Source: JAOUEA01 sp963734685 (lineage in GTDB: Bacteria; Actinomycetota; UBA4738; HRBIN12). Taken from it: a stretch of 64,000 nucleotides of DNA. Both the position numbers and the translations under genes were made by a program. Below, piece after piece: positions 59,116 to 64,000 of this stretch (position 1 is the stretch's first letter; every line of letters starts with the position of its first letter). The stretch is from the NCBI GenBank assembly GCA_963734685.1, contig CAVTIC010000007.1, positions 372,001 to 436,000 on the forward strand, written 5' to 3'. The notes under the pieces were generated by a model. That model made no database searches. It was not told the DNA's origin and saw only the letters and a program-made list of their open reading frames with translations.

Positions 59116-59985
59116 GTGAGCCACCGCGGGGGGGCGCTCGCCTGGGCTGAGGCGCAAGTCGCGGCCGTACGAGACGATCCGGCGGCGCGCGTTGCTTTGA
59201 TGGCCCGGGTCTTCCACGGGCCAACGGGGCACGCGCCGCGACACCTACCGTTCCGACGAGCGGCGTTGTCGTTCATGCGCTGGCAGGCACGTCGGGGTGT
59301 GCTCAACCCGCTCGATGCGTCGCCGCCGGGCAGCGTGTGGTGGCGGGCGGGCAACGAGCGACTGCTGCGGGACGGATGCGAAACGATCGCGCTGCTCGGT
59401 GGGTTGGCTGGCGAGCCGTCGTCGCGGGCGGTGCGGCTTTGGCTGGAGTTCAGCGCGAGACCGACGGGGCGCAACTGGTACCGCGCGCACAACGCGAGCA
59501 TCGTGGACTCCTACTTGCAACACCGGCGAATCGCCGAAGCCGAGAGCGCACCGGAGCGCTTCTTCATGAACGTTGCGCTGGCTCGCGTGCTGTACGCGCA
59601 CGCACTGAATGCGGCGCCGCGGCTCGCGCTGGGACGGTTGGCTCCTTTCGGCCGCCTAGTGGGCGATCCGCGGCTCGGGATGGCGGGAGTGTTCCTCTCA
59701 CTCCGGCGCGTGCTCCCGAACAGCTATCCGCTCGCCCTCGACGTTGATCGCTATATCGCGGACGAGCAGCGTCTCGGTCGGATGCTCGACTACGCGGTGA
59801 TCGTGCCGCGGCTGCAGCGCCTCTACGAGTGGTCCGCCGATGAGCTCGCCGAACCGCGCCTGCTGGAGCTCGTTCGCGACGGCAGCCCGATCTACGCGTG
59901 GTCGTACGAGAAACGACACGTGTGGCGCGCCCAGCACATGCCGTTCTTGGCGACGGTACTCGAACGCGTCACGCGAGCTCACTGA
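59116..59985 (+). CDS. Conserved hypothetical protein
   Basis: 289 residues from GTG 59116 (VSHRGGALAWAEAQVAAVRD). Mostly helical with many Arg and Trp (FRRAALSFMRWQARRGVLNP; WLEFSARPTGRNWYRAHNAS; SLRRVLPNSYPLALDVDRYI). No signal peptide and no motif I recognise. Convergent with the nitroreductase-like gene, overlapping its end by 7 bases. Confidence 0.55.
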   Translation: MSHRGGALAWAEAQVAAVRDDPAARVALMARVFHGPTGHAPRHLPFRRAALSFMRWQARRGVLNPLDASPPGSVWWRAGNERLLRDGCETIALLGGLAGEPSSRAVRLWLEFSARPTGRNWYRAHNASIVDSYLQHRRIAEAESAPERFFMNVALARVLYAHALNAAPRLALGRLAPFGRLVGDPRLGMAGVFLSLRRVLPNSYPLALDVDRYIADEQRLGRMLDYAVIVPRLQRLYEWSADELAEPRLLELVRDGSPIYAWSYEKRHVWRAQHMPFLATVLERVTRAH

Positions 59986-60404
59986 GGTGGCCCACGGCTC
60001 CCAAAGCCGGGCAGCTGCTCTTCGAGCTCGAGGATCGCGAGCTTCTCTGCGAGCCGACAGTACGCGCGCGCCGGGGGCGACAGCCGTGCGAGCAGTGAGT
60101 CCGCCGCCCTCGTCTCGATGACCTCGGGCGGCCCGACGATGAAGGTGCGCCCCGCGCGGATCGCGTGGCCACCCCCTTTGCGCAAGTTCCCCAGCCAAGC
60201 CGATTCCTCGCCATACAAGAGTGCGATGACCAGAGTCCGGCCACGTCTGAACGCAAAGAGCGGCGTGCGGTACTGGCGGCCGGAGCGTCTCCCGCGGTGG
60301 AGGATGACCGCCCACGGTGGGACGAGCCAGGCGTACAAGCCCTGGACGCGGTTGGTGACCCGCTTGTTGAAGCGCGCGACTCGTCGCGAGAGCTTCATCG
60401 TCAC
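59979..60404 (-). CDS. Deazaflavin (F420)-dependent nitroreductase-family protein
   Basis: 141 residues. Split-barrel Ddn-like fold: VILHRGRRSGRQYRTPLFAF, LVIALLYGEESAWLGNLRKG, GGGHAIRAGRTFIVGP. The family binds F420 and reduces various substrates. GTG at 60404 or ATG at 60398. It supports an actinobacterial host that makes F420. Confidence 0.85.
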   Translation of the reverse strand: MTMKLSRRVARFNKRVTNRVQGLYAWLVPPWAVILHRGRRSGRQYRTPLFAFRRGRTLVIALLYGEESAWLGNLRKGGGHAIRAGRTFIVGPPEVIETRAADSLLARLSPPARAYCRLAEKLAILELEEQLPGFGSRGPPQ

Positions 60405-60506
60405 CGTCCGCTACAGGGCTTCACGACCGGCATACGCCGCCCCTCCTCGTTCGACACTGACCTTGTTGGGACGGAGCTCTACCACGTTGATCTCCACCTT
60501 CGTCGA

Positions 60507-60662
60507 ATGACCAATGTGCTCGAGTCTGCCGAGGGCGAGCGAGAGTTGCTCAGCCCCCGGTTTCTTCCGAGACCGATCAGCCCGGCTCGGGGGCGCCTGA
60601 TCGTCACGTCCGCCTCAGAGGGCTCGCTGGATGTCTTCGGGCAAGCCTACGGGAGGTCGTGA
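60507..60662 (+). CDS. Possible small protein coupled to the next one
   Basis: 51 residues from ATG 60507 (MTNVLESAEGERELLSPRFL ... SLDVFGQAYGRS). Coding-like sequence seems to begin earlier (LVGTELYHVDLHLRR), so the start or the 5' part may be lost. Its TGA overlaps the GTG of the next frame (GTGA). No family recognised. Confidence 0.35.
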   Translation: MTNVLESAEGERELLSPRFLPRPISPARGRLIVTSASEGSLDVFGQAYGRS

Positions 60663-60931
60663 GAGCACTGACGTCGGATCCGGCCCAAGCCCACACGACA
60701 CTCTTCGCCCTGATGGGGGCTGGTCAAGCCAGCTGGAGATTCCCGATCAGGCGGAGAGCTGAGAAGGAAGGGTGGCAGGAGAGGGTGCTGGTCTCTGAAC
60801 TCGACCAGCTTGCACCGGTCCTCCGCCAAGCGATCCGCGAGGGCTATGAAGAAGTCGACATCGACACGGAAACGAGGACCGGACGTTGGCGCGGGACGCG
60901 GACGAAGCTGCGCATCAGAATCCGCAAGTGA
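60659..60931 (+). CDS. Possible small protein before the tRNA gene
   Basis: 90 residues (VSELDQLAPVLRQAIREGYE, EVDIDTETRTGRWRGTRTKL). The second half has a regular acidic-then-basic pattern and looks coding. Start overlaps the stop of the preceding small frame. Function unknown. Confidence 0.4.
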   Translation: MRALTSDPAQAHTTLFALMGAGQASWRFPIRRRAEKEGWQERVLVSELDQLAPVLRQAIREGYEEVDIDTETRTGRWRGTRTKLRIRIRK

Positions 60932-61033
60932 GAGGGCGAGGCGTCGGTGCCGCTCGACCTCGAAGGGGGCGGCGTGTGGCCGTGCCCTATCTCCCATCCC
61001 CCGGGACGACGTTCCCGGCGTCCGGCCGTTTGC

Positions 61034-61039
61034 TAGCAT
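61034..61039 (+). promoter_or_regulatory. Candidate -10 element of the initiator tRNA gene
   Basis: TAGCAT, 5 bases before the mature tRNA sequence. Confidence 0.35.
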
Positions 61040-61044
61040 CGTGC

Positions 61045-61118
61045 TGCGGGGTGGAGCAGTCCGGTAGCTCGCTGGGCTCATAACCCAGAGGTCACAGGTT
61101 CAAATCCTGTCCCCGCGA
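61045..61118 (+). tRNA. tRNA-fMet (CAT), initiator
   Basis: Full cloverleaf. The anticodon CAT is at 61079-61081 in the loop CTCATAA. The anticodon stem has three consecutive G-C pairs (CTGGG/CCCAG), the hallmark of initiator tRNAs. The T arm is ACAGG TTCAAAT CCTGT. The acceptor stem GCGGGG pairs with CCCCGC; position 1 is T opposite G72, so the first pair is weak as initiators require. No CCA is encoded. Its 3' end is next to an integrase gene and is the probable integration site. Confidence 0.92.
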
Positions 61119-61151
61119 CGAAAGAAACAGCAGTTCAGAGAGGGTGTCGGC

Positions 61152-62148
61152 CTAGCCGGCACCCTCTCCGTTTAGGGCCGATTCCCCCAGATTTCCCCCG
61201 CGCGCGTCGAAGACGGTCGCGAGAAGCTCTGCGACCTCGTTCGCGGAGTCGTCCGCGTCGTGGAGGTAGATGTTCGCCGTCGTCGCGATCGAGGCGTGGC
61301 CGAGTTGCCGGCTCACGACGTCGAGGCGAGCGCCGGCTCGCAGCGCCGTCTCCGCGTAGGAGTGACGCGCTCCGTGGAGCGGGATCGCCGGAACGCCGGC
61401 CGTCCGAACGACGCTCCGCCACCGGCCGAGGATCGTCTCCGGGTTGATTTACCGCGCCGTCTGGCTCCGTGACGATCCACGACGCCGCGATCCCGAGACC
61501 GCCGTCGTCGCGCCACGCCGGACCGAACGTCAGTCGCTCGGCGGCTTGATCGGCCTTCCAGCGCCGGAGCATCGCGGCCGTGGTGCGGTCGAACCGCACG
61601 ACGCGACGTCGCCTCGATTTCGTCGTCTCCCGCGTGTAGACCCTCGGCTCGCCGGCGACCGGCCTCGGCCGGACGAGGATCTGCCGCGCGACCGCGACTG
61701 TCCCTGCGTCGAGATCCAGGTCGTCCCACTGAAGGCCGAGAAGCTCGCCGCGCCGGAGACCCGTCGCGAGCGTGAGCCGCCAGATCGCCGCGAGCCTATC
61801 GGTCGAGGAGGCGTCGAGGAACGTCCGGACCTCCTCGACCGTCCACGCGGCGCGCTCGACCGAGTCGTCGCGCGCCGGAGGGTCGACGGCCAGGACCGGG
61901 TTCGTCGTGAGATGACCGCGGCGGACGGCGTCGCCGAGCGCCTTCGAGAGCGTGACGTGGACGTTGCGGACCGTCTTCCCGCGGAGCGCCTTCCCGCCGC
62001 GGCCGCCGGAGGCGCGGAGCGTCGCGTAGAGGCGATCCAGCGTCCGCGGACTCACGCGCTGGAGGAGGATCGGCGGACGTCGGATCCGAGCCGCGGCGTC
62101 GTCTGTTCTCGCGGATGCGCCGAGCGTCCCTGCGATCACGTCGCGCAT
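61152..62148 (-). pseudogene. Tyrosine recombinase (phage-type integrase), frameshifted and N-terminally short
   Basis: Core-binding region (PRTLDRLYATLRASG), then the catalytic domain: first Arg in LATGLRRGELLGLQW, then after a frame change near 61447 IPLHGARHSYAETALRAG (HxxR), LGHASIATTANIYLH (His and nucleophile Tyr), ending GGNLGESALNGEGAG. All catalytic residues survive, but the N-terminal arm-binding domain is absent and the frame is broken by one extra base. Its 3' end lies 34 bases from the tRNA-fMet gene, the usual layout for tRNA-targeting elements. Confidence 0.85.
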
Positions 62149-62186
62149 CTCGTCGCCGCGATCATCCGCGCCGAGGAGGAGGACCG

Positions 62187-62387
62187 ATGAGCGAGCCGCA
62201 GCCGACCGGGCCGATCCTGCGGCGAACGTTCGGACCGGGAGTGACCAGACTCCGCGTACTGACCTCCGTCGAGGAGCGTCGCCGCCAGCGCCGGCGCTTC
62301 CGATCCGATCTTGCGATCGCGACGGATCTCGACCGCCGGCTCCGCGGGCCGGGGTACGACCGTGCCAGCGATGCGCGGCGCTGTTAG
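62187..62387 (+). CDS. Small basic protein of the integrated element
   Basis: 66 residues (MSEPQPTGPILRRTFGPGVT ... RRRQRRRFRSDLAIATDLDR), very Arg-rich. A strong ribosome site GAGGAGGAGG lies just before the ATG. Divergent from the integrase. No family recognised; the position suggests an element-encoded accessory protein. Confidence 0.45.
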   Translation: MSEPQPTGPILRRTFGPGVTRLRVLTSVEERRRQRRRFRSDLAIATDLDRRLRGPGYDRASDARRC

Positions 62388-62622
62388 ATGACGTTCGCTC
62401 CCAGGCTGACGACCTTCTGACGGATCACTTCAAGCGATCGACCGACGTGCGGGCCGGCGACGCGACCGTGAGGGGCTTCGATGTTCCGGTAGAACTGCAT
62501 CACGGCCACCGCTGCAAGCGGGTCTTGTACGAAGACCGGCCCTCCGCTCTCCCCGTGATGCCACCCGACGTTGAACTCGTAGGCCCATGCTCCGCTGATG
62601 TCGTACTGAGCGGCCTTGATTT
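62384..62622 (-). pseudogene. C-terminal fragment of a trypsin-like serine protease
   Basis: The minus strand reads, without a start codon, EIKAAQYDISGAWAYEFNVG then WHHGESGGPVFVQDPLAAVA and ends VVSLGANVI, stop. GESGGPVF is the nucleophile-serine motif of S1 (chymotrypsin-fold) proteases, and a TAA lies in frame just before the fragment. The first two-thirds of the gene, with the His and Asp of the triad, are gone. Confidence 0.55.
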
Positions 62623-62685
62623 CTTACAAGAGCGACAGCTCACGACACGCTAATTTGGGGGCATCCCAAGGCAGAGGAGGGCCCC

Positions 62686-63267
62686 ATGGGCAAAGTAGTC
62701 ATGTACAGCTCGGTGTCGGTGGACGGCTTCATCGCGGACGAGAACGACCAGCCCGGACCCCTGTTCGACTGGTTGTCCAGCGGTGACGTGCCGTTGGACG
62801 AGAGCGGCGAGTTGAAGGTGTCGCAGACGTCCTACGACTACACCCGGCCGTACTGGGACCAGATCGGGGCGACCGTCGTCGGCCGCCACGTCTTCGACAT
62901 GACGGACGGCTGGGACGGGAAGCCTCCGGGCGGGGTCGACCACGTGGTCGTCGTGACGCACCGGCCGGAGCCTGAGGGCTGGGACCCCGAGGCGCCGTTT
63001 CACTTCGTCGACGGCGTCGAGGCAGCCGTGGCCAAGGCGCAGGAGCTTGCGGGTGACCACATGGTCGAGGTCGCTGCTGGCGACGTCGGTGGCCAGGTGC
63101 TTGCCGCGGGCCTGATCGACGAGGTGCGCATGGACGTCGTACCCGTCGTGTTCGGGTCCGGCAAGCGCTACTTCGGGTCGGCCCACGCGCAGCACCTGTT
63201 GGAGGATCCTGACGTGGTGATTCAGGGCAACCGGGTGCTTCACCTGCGCTATCGGGTGCGCCGTTGA
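62686..63267 (+). CDS. Dihydrofolate-reductase-like (RibD C-terminal) protein, second copy
   Basis: 193 residues: MGKVVMYSSVSVDGFIADEN, TVVGRHVFDMTDGWDGKPPG, VEVAAGDVGGQVLAAGLIDE, PVVFGSGKRYFG. Same family as the gene at 54428 but a different subgroup. Ribosome site GAGGAGG before the ATG. Followed on the same strand by a truncated AraC-like regulator. Confidence 0.85.
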   Translation: MGKVVMYSSVSVDGFIADENDQPGPLFDWLSSGDVPLDESGELKVSQTSYDYTRPYWDQIGATVVGRHVFDMTDGWDGKPPGGVDHVVVVTHRPEPEGWDPEAPFHFVDGVEAAVAKAQELAGDHMVEVAAGDVGGQVLAAGLIDEVRMDVVPVVFGSGKRYFGSAHAQHLLEDPDVVIQGNRVLHLRYRVRR

Positions 63268-63322
63268 CCGATCTGGGCGGGTACGCGAAGAAGTCCCGTG
63301 GGGGCTGGCGCCGTTCCTGCCG

Positions 63323-63694
63323 ATGCCCGCGGCCGAGCTGTGTGACCGGCCGGTGACGGTAGAGCAGGTTTGGGGCCGGCCCGCCATTGCTGAGCTGCGA
63401 GACCGGCTGGCCACGGCGGACGGACCGCACGAGATGCTGACGCTGCTCGAGGAGGAGCTACTGCGACGGCTGTGCGAGACCGCCGGCCTGGGGCTGGTCC
63501 GCCATACGAGCAGCGTCATCGCGGCGACCAGCGGGGCGGTGGCGATCGGCGACCTGAGGGTGGCAGCCGGTGTCAGCAGCACTCATCTGGCACAGCGGTT
63601 CAAGGAGCTCATCGGCGTCACGCCGAAGCGGCTGGCCCGCACCTACCGCTTCGCTGCTACTGCTGCAACGGGTCCTGGCATAGTCGCCTCCTAG
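63323..63694 (+). pseudogene. Truncated AraC-family regulator
   Basis: About 123 residues. Similarity starts before the ATG (EVPWGLAPFLPMPAAELCDR), showing that the N-terminal part of a DUF6597-type sensor is missing. The end shows part of the HTH (RVAAGVSSTHLAQRFKELIG, VTPKRLARTYRF), but the first HTH helix pair is degenerate or lost. Probably non-functional. Confidence 0.55.
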
Positions 63695-63812
63695 GGCGTG
63701 GTTTCTTCGGGATGTCCGGCGCGGGAGAGACGTGTCTCCGACTTGCAGTGACAATTCGCGCCGGCCGTCGCCGGCCTCGACGGATCGGCTCGAGAACGCG
63801 CATGCGTCGGCC

Positions 63813-64000
63813 ATGAGCGCCGAACGCGGCCGGAAGTCGCCGGCTTTCCGATGGGAGGTCGGCGGTCCTCGCCGAGCGTGCGCTCGAGGGGTGTCCCTAT
63901 CTCTTCGTTGGCTCCTCGACCACCCGCATTGCTCCGCGGAGTGTCAGGAGATCGAGGCGCAAGCTCGCGAGGCCGAACGGAGGCGTCGTCGGAAGCGTGA
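63813..64000 (+). CDS. Possible gene running off the right edge
   Basis: From ATG 63813 the frame stays open to the end of the window (at least 62 codons): MSAERGRKSPAFRWEVGG ... RWLLDHPHCSAECQEIEAQA, very basic at the visible end. Two Cys residues in HCSAECQE hint at a metal site. No family can be assigned from the fragment. Confidence 0.35.
   Translation, partial: MSAERGRKSPAFRWEVGGPRRACARGVSLSLRWLLDHPHCSAECQEIEAQAREAERRRRRKR

Noticed and set aside
61099..61118. Second copy of the tRNA-fMet 3' end (attR) within the window
   Set aside because: I scanned the sequence to the right edge and found no convincing copy; the element end, if any, is outside.

Overview
The window is high-GC DNA (roughly two-thirds G+C by eye) from an actinobacterial chromosome, probably an uncultured lineage. 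Lineage markers are a mycobacterial-type LigD (Pol-PE-Lig order) with Ku, a DUF5319-like protein, a DUF2342 zincin, a PDZ-Lon protease followed by a giant UPF0182 membrane protein, and a deazaflavin (F420)-type nitroreductase. Many genes show a TANNNT box 6-8 bases before the start codon, which is the pattern of leaderless transcription.

Layout. 0-12.7 kb: housekeeping genes (acetyltransferases, PIG-L deacetylase, NHEJ genes ligD and ku, GlnB/GlnD nitrogen signalling, a kinase-like APH protein, a hemerythrin). 12.9-27.4 kb: an accessory island holding two kinds of class III nucleotide-cyclase gene. One kind is a plus-strand zinc-ribbon/cyclase/ATPase/TPR signal protein (BIG). The other is a minus-strand alpha/beta-hydrolase/cyclase fusion (HC). 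Copies are whole, broken or reduced to tails, and one HC is split by an IS256-type insertion. Four displaced copies of the 3' end of a DUF72 gene lie in this island on the same strand, ending at the intact DUF72 gene (26.69-27.42 kb), as if recombination had repeatedly used that gene end as an attachment site. 27.4-30.5 kb: small zinc-ribbon, HTH, phosphatase, SCP2 and thioesterase genes. 30.6-36.1 kb: a BMP-type nucleoside ABC importer facing uracil phosphoribosyltransferase, a pyrimidine/nucleoside salvage set. 37.0-38.2 kb: a Phe/Tyr-rich leader peptide plus attenuator hairpin in front of DAHP synthase. 38.3-51.6 kb: secreted amidohydrolase, metzincin protease, DUF2342 zincin, MoaE, MreB-like protein, PDZ-Lon, UPF0182, aldehyde dehydrogenase. 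51.6-60.4 kb: stress and small-molecule genes (VOC, ArsR+AHSA1, DinB, DHFR-like, AraC, DUF1801, UvrA-like ABC protein, F420-type reductase). 61.0-64 kb: initiator tRNA with a broken tyrosine integrase next to it, then debris and the edge of what may be a second island.

Many otherwise well conserved genes change frame by one base, most often by an apparent +1 insertion. Such changes are scattered over the window and very dense at 21.1-24.6 kb. I annotate these as single genes with frameshifts; consensus errors explain most of them at least as well as real decay does.
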